Assembly (NCBI RefSeq): GCF_001612785.1
Contig: NZ_BDBC01000029.1
Location: 1 to 64,000, forward strand
Reading direction: 5' to 3'
From: Nocardia beijingensis NBRC 16342
GTDB taxonomy: Bacteria; Actinomycetota; Actinomycetes; Mycobacteriales; Mycobacteriaceae
DNA length: 64,000 nucleotides
The notes below the pieces were generated by a model that saw only the letters and a list, made by a program, of their open reading frames with translations, searched no databases and was not told the origin of the DNA. Of this stretch, positions 34,328-41,546 are shown piece by piece (the stretch's first letter is position 1; every line of letters begins with the position of its first letter). Position numbers and translations under genes: made by a program.

Positions 34328-35343
34328 AGGGGTTAGCGGCGTTGTGGGGCCGCGGCGGTGGTCGGGTTGTGAGGGCCGAGCTGGGGCTGGTCGCGGATCG
34401 CCGTGATGGTGGAGTCGCGGGGCCGCTGGCTAGCAGGGGTGCCGAGGTTCTGAGGGTCGAGCTGGAGGCGGTCGCGGGTGACCGTGATGGCGGAGTCGCG
34501 GGCACGCAGGCAGGTCGCGGCCGTGCTGGTCTTGTGAAGGCGGACGTGGGGGCGTTCGTGGGTCGCCGTGACGGCGGCGTCGTGGGGACGCCGGCCAGTG
34601 GCGACTGTGTTGCGGCCGCGAAGGCCGTTGTCTCCGCTGTCGGACGCCGCCGTGCCGGAATGTTGGTCGGCACGGTGTCGGCGCTCGCGTCGGCCGCCGT
34701 CCTCGCTGCGGGTCCCTCCGGCGCAGAGGCAGATTCGCGCCCGATAGGCTTCAACGCCCACGCTACGTCCACCTCGGCCGTCATCGACATCGACGCGGGC
34801 TCGCTCACCGTCGAAGACGGCGTCCTGCGGATCGCAGCCGACGACGGCCGTGTGCTCGCCACTGCCGAACTCGCTGCCCGCGTAGACGATTTCGTCTTCC
34901 CGATCGCCGCCGAGATCACCGACCGCACAGTAGTACTGACCCCGCAACTGGATACCGAACACGCAACCTACCGCCCGGTGTCCCTGCCTTTCGAGGACCA
35001 AGCCCCGTGGCGTTCGGAATACGACCGCGAACGCGACGCCTGGACCCGCCTGACCTCCACGATCGCAACCGGCGTCATGATCGGCACACTGGTCGGCGGA
35101 ATCGGCGGCGCCGCAACGGGCTGCGTCCTCGGCGGCCTGGCCGGAGCAACCATCGCCTCGGCCACGATCATCGGCCTGTTCGGCCCCTTCCTCCCCGCTG
35201 CCCTCCTCGGCTGCCTGGGCGGCGTCGTGGCGATAGGCCCCCTCGGCGCCGTCGCGGGCCAACTACTGGTCTCGGCCCCGATCGCGATACTGGCCGCGGT
35301 GCAGTACTTCACCACGATCACCGCGCCCATGCCCGCTCGATGA
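34324..35343 (+). CDS. Secreted or membrane glycine-rich protein with repeated N-terminal extension
   Basis: From the overlapping GTG at 34324 the protein has 339 residues. The first 112 residues are unusual, with three degenerate 27-28 residue units built around RDGGV. Then comes MLVGTVSALASAAVLAAGPSGAEA, a normal signal peptide that would start the protein at ATG 34660 (227 residues). The mature part resembles a family of actinobacterial secreted proteins of unknown role: a beta-rich domain (SAVIDIDAGSLTVEDGVLRIAADDG, VDDFVFPIAAEI) and a Gly-rich hydrophobic C-terminal half (GVMIGTLVGGIGGAATGCVLGGL...). Which start is used is unclear; the internal signal peptide favours 34660, the coupling favours 34324. 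Confidence 0.6.
   Translation: MKGLAALWGRGGGRVVRAELGLVADRRDGGVAGPLASRGAEVLRVELEAVAGDRDGGVAGTQAGRGRAGLVKADVGAFVGRRDGGVVGTPASGDCVAAAKAVVSAVGRRRAGMLVGTVSALASAAVLAAGPSGAEADSRPIGFNAHATSTSAVIDIDAGSLTVEDGVLRIAADDGRVLATAELAARVDDFVFPIAAEITDRTVVLTPQLDTEHATYRPVSLPFEDQAPWRSEYDRERDAWTRLTSTIATGVMIGTLVGGIGGAATGCVLGGLAGATIASATIIGLFGPFLPAALLGCLGGVVAIGPLGAVAGQLLVSAPIAILAAVQYFTTITAPMPAR
34366..34614 (+). repeat. Three degenerate 81-84 bp tandem repeats
   Basis: Units at about 34366-34446, 34447-34530 and 34531-34614 share GTGATGG(C/T)GGAGTCG-like cores (coding RDGGV) at intervals of 81 and 84 bases, multiples of three. They occupy the region between an SGNH hydrolase stop and a signal peptide. Confidence 0.7.
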
Positions 35344-35775
35344 CGCCCGGTCGGCACGCCGAACCATGGCGACGTGCCGACTCGGTATTCGAGGGAGTTG
35401 GGCGGGCCGATCAGAGCGGCCCGGGTCGCCCCTCGGGGTGTTGTCGTCAGCACGGACGACAGCCGACAGCCCTACGCCCCAGCGACCTGGACCGATGGAA
35501 GAGCGGAAAGCTCTACGCACATTGTTCAAGTCCGGTACGCCGTCCGGTGTGACCAGAGTGACGTAGAACGCGTCGGCGATTCACGACGATTTCGCCGTCG
35601 ATGGGCCATAGCGTGCCGACGACGGGCCGGGTACTGGCGAGCTGGAACACCGACGTCAGATGACGGCTTCGTTCGGAGAGCCGGGCCTTGCCCGGAACGG
35701 CGGTTTCGCAGGCGGACCGGTAAGCGAGGGTGTCCCGGCCAGATAGCGGCGTGTTCCGCGCAGGGCGGTCGCCGA
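35344..35775. other. No gene supported
   Basis: About 430 bases between the secreted protein gene and a decayed helicase fragment. The open frames on both strands lack codon bias and motifs. Confidence 0.5.
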
Positions 35776-36000
35776 TCAATTCCCGCCGAGCAATTGGGAT
35801 CGCCGGCCACTCCAGGTCACCACAAGCTGGTCGCGTGCGCGGCTCGCCGCGACGTACAACAGCGATCTCTCGCGCAGCTTCGCCTCGTCCCGCTCCTCCT
35901 CGCACGCCGTGAATGCTTGCCTTCGACGGCACATGGGCTTCGTCGATTCCCGCCAGAATCACCCGCGCGAACTCCATACCCTTCGGGCGGTCGAGCGCGC
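35776..36000 (-). pseudogene. Remnant of UvrD/Rep-type helicase C-terminus, frameshifted
   Basis: Two pieces of one helicase C-terminus can be read in different frames of the minus strand. The first, DRPKGMEFARVILAGIDEAHVP, is motif V-like (KGMEF and the following strand). One frameshift later comes a piece with LRERSLLYVAASRARDQLVV and TWSG, motif VI-like, ending in a TGA at 35776-35778. In intact UvrD-like proteins these pieces are contiguous. No upstream helicase motifs (Walker A/B) remain in the window, so this is a decayed tail of a once larger gene, possibly from an older defence system. Confidence 0.75.
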
Positions 36001-36047
36001 GGCCGTCACACCCGCCGCCTGCAAGGTCGGCAGTAGGACCCCACGGA

Positions 36048-36105
36048 TGTTCCTCGGATGTCGGCCGACTCGGCGGGTCGGTCGGATACGTCGGCCCGAT
36101 GACCC
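36048..36105. repeat. Weak copy of the dispersed repeat flanking the WXG100/toxin cassette
   Basis: TCGGATGTCGGCCGACTCGG and the following CGGGTCGGTCGG segment match the core of the better copies at 36112-36185 and 38863-38936 with more differences. It lies directly next to the copy at 36112. Confidence 0.4.
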
Positions 36106-36111
36106 CTTGTT

Positions 36112-36185
36112 CGCCGGTCGGGCACTTTTCGGATGTTAGCCGACCACCGCGCGGGTCGTTCCCGATCGGTGCGGCGAGGTAGCCG
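36112..36185. repeat. Dispersed 74-bp repeat, left copy
   Basis: Shares CGCCGGTCGGG, CAC, TTTTCGGATGT, AGCCGAC, GTCGTTC, GATCGGTGC and TAGCCG, in this order and orientation, with the copy at 38863-38936. The pair brackets the two WXG100-like genes, the toxin-like gene and the candidate immunity gene. Confidence 0.65.
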
Positions 36186-36290
36186 AACGTTTCACCGGCG
36201 CGGACCCAGCCGGTTCGGGCACTCGGTCGGTAGCGTACTGACAAGCCTGGACTGATCGCTGACCTCACGGTGCCGAATGCGGGGTCTCCG

Positions 36291-36761
36291 TTAATTCCAG
36301 GGGAGGTGCCGGGGTTTGCGTTCCCACAGAAATGGAAGAATATTCGGCGGCCGGTTCGCGCGCCATCGCCCGAGTTCGATACCCCCATCGACGACGGTAT
36401 TCTGGAAGAATCTTTCGTCGAGCGCGGAAAGCGCTTGGGAAAGCTTGGTCCTGGTTGTGTCCGGCGCGTCTGCCAGTATCTCGGAGAGCGCTGATCTGGA
36501 GGACAGATCGTTCAGGTACTCGTCCACCAGATAATATCCGCTCGGCGCCCAGTTCTGCTCCATTCTTCGGACCAGCGACTCCCACATCGAAAACCTGTTC
36601 TTCAACCCATAGGTAGGAGTTTTGAGAAGAGTTCGACGCTGCTCGGGAAGTCGCTGGCGTTCAGTGGCCAATCGAGCTTCGTCGACAGCTGCGATGAACA
36701 CCTCGTCCTGCGGGTCGAGCGTCGCCCACAAATCTTCCGTCCGCTGATCGTAGTTACTCAT
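36291..36761 (-). CDS. Candidate immunity protein for the adjacent toxin-like protein
   Basis: A 156-residue cytoplasmic, helical, charged protein with no recognised domain (starts MSNYDQRTEDLWATLDPQDEVF; contains LSQALSALDERFFQNTVVDG). It has no signal peptide. It lies 8 bases downstream of the large toxin-like gene on the same strand, the standard place for an immunity gene, and its base composition is more AT-rich than the chromosomal neighbours. The function is inferred only from position. ATG start at 36761. Confidence 0.6.
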   Translation of the reverse strand: MSNYDQRTEDLWATLDPQDEVFIAAVDEARLATERQRLPEQRRTLLKTPTYGLKNRFSMWESLVRRMEQNWAPSGYYLVDEYLNDLSSRSALSEILADAPDTTRTKLSQALSALDERFFQNTVVDGGIELGRWRANRPPNILPFLWERKPRHLPWN

Positions 36762-36769
36762 CCGACTCC

Positions 36770-38125
36770 CTACTCTGCGAGTAACTTCTTGAAGTACTCA
36801 TAGCCCTCATCGGGCTGGAAGAATGTACCATTATTGCCCTCCCGGATGATCACCGTGCCGGTTTCTTCATCCCACCAGCCCATGCGTGGTGTGCCATTCG
36901 GTGTATCCCTCAATCTATAACCGGGATTCTCGATAGTCTTCTCGATGTACTCCGGCAGGTCGTCGTCATCCACCCCGGGAACGGACCGATGACCTGCGTG
37001 TTCCGCGATCCTATCGGCGACCACTTCGGGAGGCAGAGTGAAGCCATCCGGAAATTTTCCCGGTGTGGTACTCGTATCGGGCTTCTTCTCGGGACCGTCA
37101 TCGTCGATCAGTACCCGCATAGCTATGATGCCGACGAGGCTCGTTATGGTGATGTGGAGGTCGGGTACCTTCTCGAAGGCATTCGTTGCGGCGACGGTTA
37201 TTCCGGCCGCAGTGGCGACGATCCCGATCGTTCTGAAGAACTTGTGGGATTGGTAGACGGCGCGTATGGCGTTGATGGTTTCTGCTACGGCGGTGGCTAT
37301 GGCACCGCCGCTGGCGGCGAGGCTGCCGCCGAAGCTGACGGCGGCGAGCGCGGCTCCGACAGCGAGGCTGACGCCGATGGCGATCATCGCGGTATCGATC
37401 GCCGATTTGAATTGTGCGCGTGCGTCGACGGTCCCGGCGTGGTACTCGGCGACCGGACCGGCCAGATTGAGAGAGGCCGCGGCCACCTGATCGGCGCCGT
37501 CCCGAAGAGTGGTCAGGCGCTCGAGCAGGGGCGGGAGATTCTTCCGGTCCTCTATGTTGTCGAACAGGCCGATGATGGCCGTGATACGTCCCGACGCGCC
37601 GGTGATGGTCTCATGGCCTGCGAACGTTTTCCATGTGTTCTCAGCCTTGGCGAGTTTGTTCACGTTCCCGTTGGGGAGTTTTCCGAACGCCTTCTCGATT
37701 TCTCCGACAAGTTTGTTGTAGAACGCTTGGACTCCGCCGTCGTGGCGGGTGCCGTCACCGTTGGCACCGACTGAGGTCGGAATCGAGACCGTGTACTGGG
37801 AAACCTCCCTGACATCAGGGCGCAGTGGCGGCGGGTTGGAACGGTTCATCAGCCCGTAGTTGTAGCCGGTGGCATACAGGACGTAACCGAAATTGGTCAG
37901 GGCGTCCGCGAGATGCGCGCAGGTCTGCATCGTCTGCTGTGCGGCCTGGTCGTATTTCTTGCCCCATTGGTCGCAGCCGGGCGCGTCACCGGCCATACCG
38001 GCACATTCGCCTTTGACCGCGTCGTGCACCGGTTTATCGGCTGTGCGCAGGTCGGTAGCCAGATCGTGGCATTTCTTGGCGGCGTCGTAGTACACCTGCC
38101 AGTCGAGGTCGAGGTCGTTGCCCAC
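36770..38125 (-). CDS. Type VII secreted polymorphic-toxin-like protein
   Basis: A 451-residue protein. The first 110 residues look like a WXG100-type helical hairpin (DLDWQVYYDAAKKCHDLATDL, then GCDQWGKKYDQAAQQTMQTCAHLADAL, with YNYG after). A middle helical region and two hydrophobic stretches follow (AIGVSLAVGAALAAVSFGGSLAA and FRTIGIVATAAGITVAATNAF). The C-terminal 95 residues, after a linker rich in Pro and Asp, form a compact variable tip: VVADRIAEHAGHRS, EYIEKTIENPGYRLRD, MGWWDEETGTVIIREGNNGTFFQPDEGYEYF. This outline recalls small RNase-type toxin tips that follow an EH/EKH helix and end in a VVI...G.FFxP strand, but that is inference. GTG start at 38125, overlapping region of the upstream gene's stop. 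Confidence 0.65.
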   Translation of the reverse strand: MGNDLDLDWQVYYDAAKKCHDLATDLRTADKPVHDAVKGECAGMAGDAPGCDQWGKKYDQAAQQTMQTCAHLADALTNFGYVLYATGYNYGLMNRSNPPPLRPDVREVSQYTVSIPTSVGANGDGTRHDGGVQAFYNKLVGEIEKAFGKLPNGNVNKLAKAENTWKTFAGHETITGASGRITAIIGLFDNIEDRKNLPPLLERLTTLRDGADQVAAASLNLAGPVAEYHAGTVDARAQFKSAIDTAMIAIGVSLAVGAALAAVSFGGSLAASGGAIATAVAETINAIRAVYQSHKFFRTIGIVATAAGITVAATNAFEKVPDLHITITSLVGIIAMRVLIDDDGPEKKPDTSTTPGKFPDGFTLPPEVVADRIAEHAGHRSVPGVDDDDLPEYIEKTIENPGYRLRDTPNGTPRMGWWDEETGTVIIREGNNGTFFQPDEGYEYFKKLLAE

Positions 38126-38127
38126 GG

Positions 38128-38427
38128 CTACTCCTGCGTGAGCATGCGGTGGTTGATATCGATCGCGCGGGTGTAGCGGTCGTGGGCTTGACGGGCGGCG
38201 TCGCTCACGTCGCGGATGCCCTCGGCGAATTCTCTTGCGCCAGCCGCCCATTGGCGGTGCGCATCGGCGTATGCCTGGGCAGCAGTGCTTTGCCAGTCGC
38301 TGCCCTGCAGAGTGGCGACCCGCTGATCGATCTCGTCGAGGTGGTCGGCGATGAATCCGGCCAGGCCCGCCAAGCGGGCCACGATCTGGTCGAGGTGGTC
38401 GAGGTCGACGGAGAACTGTGAACTCAC
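38128..38427 (-). CDS. WXG100-family protein
   Basis: A 99-residue helical-hairpin protein: VDLDHLDQIVARLAGLAGFIADHLDEIDQRVATL, turn GSDWQSTAAQAYADAHRQW (W in the turn; the third Gly is replaced), second helix ending QAHDRYTRAIDINHRML. This is typical of ESX/type VII secretion substrates or chaperones. It lies between another WXG100-like gene (4-base overlap) and the toxin-like gene and probably escorts the toxin to a type VII system, whose core genes are not in this window. Confidence 0.8.
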   Translation of the reverse strand: MSSQFSVDLDHLDQIVARLAGLAGFIADHLDEIDQRVATLQGSDWQSTAAQAYADAHRQWAAGAREFAEGIRDVSDAARQAHDRYTRAIDINHRMLTQE

Positions 38428-38762
38428 GGCAGTTCCAGGCTGGAAGTGTTCAGGGCTGTAGCTGTGTTCTCGTCACGGGCTTGATAGGTGTCGGCAGTGA
38501 CGCCGAGCTTCTCGGCCATACCGGTGAGGGCAGCGATGATCTGGCCGCCACCGTCGTGGATTTCGGTCCAGCCATGGCTGAACTCGGTTGCGTAGCCACC
38601 GGTCCAGCCGCCGTTGACGAGTGAATCCACATCCTTGGCCGCGGAATCCAATGCCGAGCGCAGGGCCTCGGCCACCTCGTAGACGTATTGCCCGACCTCG
38701 CGAACGCTTTCGGGCACCACGGACAGATTCGGGCCGGGTCCCGGATTCCCCCCGTCACTCAT
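38424..38762 (-). CDS. WXG100-family-like protein with type VII secretion signal
   Basis: A 112-residue protein. An N-terminal Gly/Pro segment is followed by SVREVGQYVYEVAEALRSAL, the turn LVNGGWTGGYATEF with a canonical WTG, and a second helix (QIIAALTGMAEKLGVTADTY) that ends in YQARD, fitting the YxxxD/E secretion motif. It is the first gene of the four-gene minus-strand cassette and is coupled to the next WXG100 gene by a GTGA overlap. The pair probably forms an EsxA/EsxB-like heterodimer. Confidence 0.8.
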   Translation of the reverse strand: MSDGGNPGPGPNLSVVPESVREVGQYVYEVAEALRSALDSAAKDVDSLVNGGWTGGYATEFSHGWTEIHDGGGQIIAALTGMAEKLGVTADTYQARDENTATALNTSSLELP

Positions 38763-38862
38763 GTGCGGAGAGTACCGGGAGCGTGTCGATGGTGTCCATC
38801 GACCGAGCTTCAGACGCGAAGGACACCGCACGTCATGACCACACACTTGCTGGTCCTGCGTG

Positions 38863-38936
38863 CGCCGGTCGGGGCACATTTTTCGGATGTCAGCCGACGG
38901 CCCCGCGGTCGTTCGTGATCGGTGCCGAAATAGCCG
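38863..38936. repeat. Dispersed 74-bp repeat, right copy
   Basis: The counterpart of 36112-36185 in direct orientation, 100 bases upstream of the first WXG100 gene. Shared blocks include CGCCGGTCGGG, TTTTCGGATGT, AGCCGAC, GTCGTTC and GATCGGTGC. In one minus-strand frame both copies happen to read RLTSEKC.PTG, a sign of common origin, not of a gene. Confidence 0.65.
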
Positions 38937-39001
38937 CGCTGGTCGAACGGCCGGAAACCTCCTCGGCGCCCGCGTCGACAAGCGCCGCGAGGAGGCAACT
39001 G

Positions 39002-39293
39002 ATGGTTGTTCGTATGCGTCTAATGGCTATGGGGCTGGCCGCTGGTGCGGCGCTGCTCACTGTCGGCGGAGTCGCTGAGTCCAGCGCTGCTGTCCCTGCC
39101 GCGGGCCCGGTAGCTGAGCCTTACGTCATCGAATGTTTGGAGGGAACTCCCGGGCCGGCCCGTTGGAGTGAAGGTCGGCATGGTCGGTGTCCGAGATTCG
39201 AAGGACGCCAGCGGCCCGGCGCTCGTCTTTACCCCTGCCGCATGGGATGAATTCACCGCAGCAGTGCGGTGTGGGGGCTTTGAACTCGCCTGA
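39002..39293 (+). pseudogene. Secreted DUF397-like protein, split by a frameshift
   Basis: The first frame encodes a signal peptide (RLMAMGLAAGAALLTVGGVA) and then PYVIECLEGTPGPARWSEG. The continuation is in the other frame: VGVRDSKDASGPALVFTPA, followed by WDEFTAAV and a stop at 39291. The second part is the DUF397 core (VRDSKDPxGPxLxFTPAxW). A one-base shift near 39178 would restore one protein of about 97 residues. Either the gene has decayed or the shift is a sequencing error. Without repair the first frame runs to 39250 into a basic, unrelated tail. Confidence 0.65.
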
Positions 39294-39308
39294 TTCGGGA
39301 TCGGGCCC

Positions 39309-39330
39309 GCGCTCCTGATTCCAGGAGCGC
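39309..39330. terminator. Hairpin between DUF397-like gene and helicase gene
   Basis: GCGCTCCTG pairs with CAGGAGCGC around a 4-base loop. It lies between convergent genes and could end transcription of the BREX helicase. Confidence 0.55.
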
Positions 39331-39413
39331 GTAGCTGTAGACCGCCACCTCGTTAGTCGCCGCGTTGGCGGAGGAAGGTCGGTTGTAGCCTGGTCGGCTG
39401 TGACGGCACCGAG

Positions 39414-41546
39414 TCAGACGGTGTAGAACGCTGTGTTCTCCGCGAGCACCTTCCGCGCTGAGTCGAGATCGGCGAGTCGCGCGGACACAGTCGCCGTTGC
39501 GGCCTCGCTCGGAAGGACGTCGGAGAACTTCAGTCCGTGGGCAGCGCGCTCGTCGACCTGTGGCAACTCGAGGGTCGGCAGGAGCGCGCAGCGCTCGGCC
39601 AGTGCACTTCGCCACATGTCGACCGTCAGGTCCGGTCGCAGCCGGATGCTGAAGTCGTTCGGCCGCTGACTCGGATAGACGATGTCGGGAAGCGACGCGG
39701 CCAACGTGGCATTGGCTCGGAACCCAGCCCAGGTCCACCAGTGAACTCTCTCCCCGTCCCGGTGAACGATCGTGGCATCCGCGCGGGCATTGCCGGTCCC
39801 TTCGGTTGCGCGGATGTCGGTCAGCTGGGTCCTGGCCCGACGAGTCAACTCGACCGGCGGATCCGCACCGAGGTGCACATCGCGCATCGCGCGCACGAGC
39901 TCGAACGACAAGCCTCGAAGGCCCAGATTCGACCACTTCGCCACGCCTCCGGTCTCAGCCGGCTCCACGAAGGCGCGACGCCGGCTCCAGTCGATGTAGG
40001 TGACCCGCCAGCTGCGCCCGGCAAGCAGCAATAGCCGCGGGCCGGGGTTGTCGTCTGTGAGCACGGATGGGTCGGTGTGGCCGATCTCCTGCCGTCCGGC
40101 GAGGACAGTGAACTGCGGTGGTGCTGTGAACGACGCCGTGAGGTCGAGGAAATGCCGACGTCCGAAACGCTTTTCGGCGACCGGGCCCATGTGGAGGAGA
40201 CCGCTGTCCTGGTCCAGATATCCCTGAGCGAGCAGATGGCGCAGTATCGGCAGCGCAGATCCGTCGAAGGGAGCCAGATCGTTCCACTCGTGTGTCCAGA
40301 GACGGTCGCCGATGCTGTGGTGCTGCAATGTGATGGCCAGCAATTGCTGAGCAACAAGGTGGCGTGGTTCGGGCGGAGCAGTGATCGGTTCGACCCAACC
40401 GCGACCCCACAGCAGTAGCAGCCCTGCGGCTTGGACAAGAGCATCGTCGGTGGTGGCCAGGAGCAAACAGTTGCGGGTGCTGTCGGCGCGGCGACCGGTG
40501 CGTCCGATTCGCTGCAGGAAGGATGCGACCGTTGTGGGCGAGTCGATCTGGATCACCCGGTCGAGGTCGCCGACGTCGATACCGAGCTCGAGGGTGGACG
40601 TAGAGACGATCACGCAGTCCCTTGCCTCGGCGAATGCCTGTTCGGCGCGTGTACGTTCGTCGACGGAGAGCGACGAATGGGAGAGGAACACCGTCACCTC
40701 CCGCTCCCGTAGCGCGGCTCCCAAGTGTTCGACTTGCCGTCGGGAGTCGCAGAAGACCAAGCGCTTCTCGCCCCGATGCAATGCCGCGATCACTTTGGCG
40801 GCGTTGTCGAGTGAGCCGACATAATCGAGCTCGACTTCCCCCGGCGGGGGAGCGGCGCTCTTCGCCCCAAGCGACACGGTGACGCCCGGCGCGACTACTC
40901 GACCCGGGCGGATGCCGGCCCCTGACCCCTGTAGCCAGCTGAGTAGATCGTTCGGGTTGCCGACCGTGGCCGATAGGCCGACGCGCTGGATCGGGCGCCC
41001 GGCCACACGCTGCAGACGTTCCAGCACAGCTAGCAAATGCCAACCGCGGTCGTCACCGGCGAAAGCATGGACCTCGTCCACGACGACCGCGCGGACATTG
41101 CGGAGCAATTCGTTGTGATCGGTCTTCGTGCCGATCAGCATGGCTTCCAACGACTCCGGCGTCGTCAGCAGGATGTCGGGGTGTTCGCGCCGGATGCGAT
41201 CTCGTTTGGAGTTCGTGACGTCACCGTGCCACAGCGCGGCGCGCCTGCCCAGCCACTGCGCGTATGCATCTATCCGCGTGACGAGGTTGTTCAGCAGTGC
41301 CTTCAGCGGGCACAGGTACAGCACTGAAATGCCGGTCCAGTGTCGCTGCTCCATGGCGCTCAGCAAGGGAAAGCAGGCCGCCTCGGTCTTTCCGCCCGCT
41401 GTCGGCGCGAGGAGAACGGCGTCCTCGCCATCGATGAGCGGTGCGATAGCGTCCTGTTGAAGTGGCCGCAGGCCCGGCCAGCCCAGTGTGTTGACAATGT
41501 GGTGGATCACCACGGGATGGAGGCGATCCCAGGGTTCGTCGGTCAC
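39414..41546 (-). CDS. brxHI: BREX type 2 DEAD/DEAH-box helicase (Lhr-like)
   Basis: A 710-residue superfamily-2 helicase. Walker A is LLAPTAGGKTEAA near residue 50, motif II VVVDEVHAF near 156, motif III VGLSATVGNP, motif IV region LVFCDSRRQVEHLGA, motif V STLELGIDVGDLDRVI and motif VI FLQRIGRTGRR. The C-terminal 300 residues resemble the accessory domain of Lhr-type helicases. Its pairing with brxD is the standard end of Pgl/BREX-2 loci. It would use ATP to move along or unwind DNA during phage exclusion. The GTG start overlaps the brxD stop by four bases (GTGA). Confidence 0.9.
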   Translation of the reverse strand: MTDEPWDRLHPVVIHHIVNTLGWPGLRPLQQDAIAPLIDGEDAVLLAPTAGGKTEAACFPLLSAMEQRHWTGISVLYLCPLKALLNNLVTRIDAYAQWLGRRAALWHGDVTNSKRDRIRREHPDILLTTPESLEAMLIGTKTDHNELLRNVRAVVVDEVHAFAGDDRGWHLLAVLERLQRVAGRPIQRVGLSATVGNPNDLLSWLQGSGAGIRPGRVVAPGVTVSLGAKSAAPPPGEVELDYVGSLDNAAKVIAALHRGEKRLVFCDSRRQVEHLGAALREREVTVFLSHSSLSVDERTRAEQAFAEARDCVIVSTSTLELGIDVGDLDRVIQIDSPTTVASFLQRIGRTGRRADSTRNCLLLATTDDALVQAAGLLLLWGRGWVEPITAPPEPRHLVAQQLLAITLQHHSIGDRLWTHEWNDLAPFDGSALPILRHLLAQGYLDQDSGLLHMGPVAEKRFGRRHFLDLTASFTAPPQFTVLAGRQEIGHTDPSVLTDDNPGPRLLLLAGRSWRVTYIDWSRRRAFVEPAETGGVAKWSNLGLRGLSFELVRAMRDVHLGADPPVELTRRARTQLTDIRATEGTGNARADATIVHRDGERVHWWTWAGFRANATLAASLPDIVYPSQRPNDFSIRLRPDLTVDMWRSALAERCALLPTLELPQVDERAAHGLKFSDVLPSEAATATVSARLADLDSARKVLAENTAFYTV

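Noticed and set aside
35513..36388. 291-residue minus-strand frame
   Set aside because: It joins the helicase remnant, repeat copies and unrelated sequence by chance; only the helicase fragment is real.
36112..38936. Flanking repeats as CRISPR repeats or transposon ends
   Set aside because: Direct, degenerate, only two or three copies with 2.7 kb between, no spacers, no transposase.
38621..39001. Upstream part of the frame leading into the secreted DUF397-like gene
   Set aside because: Antisense to the WXG100-like gene and covering the repeat; the signal peptide starts at 39002.
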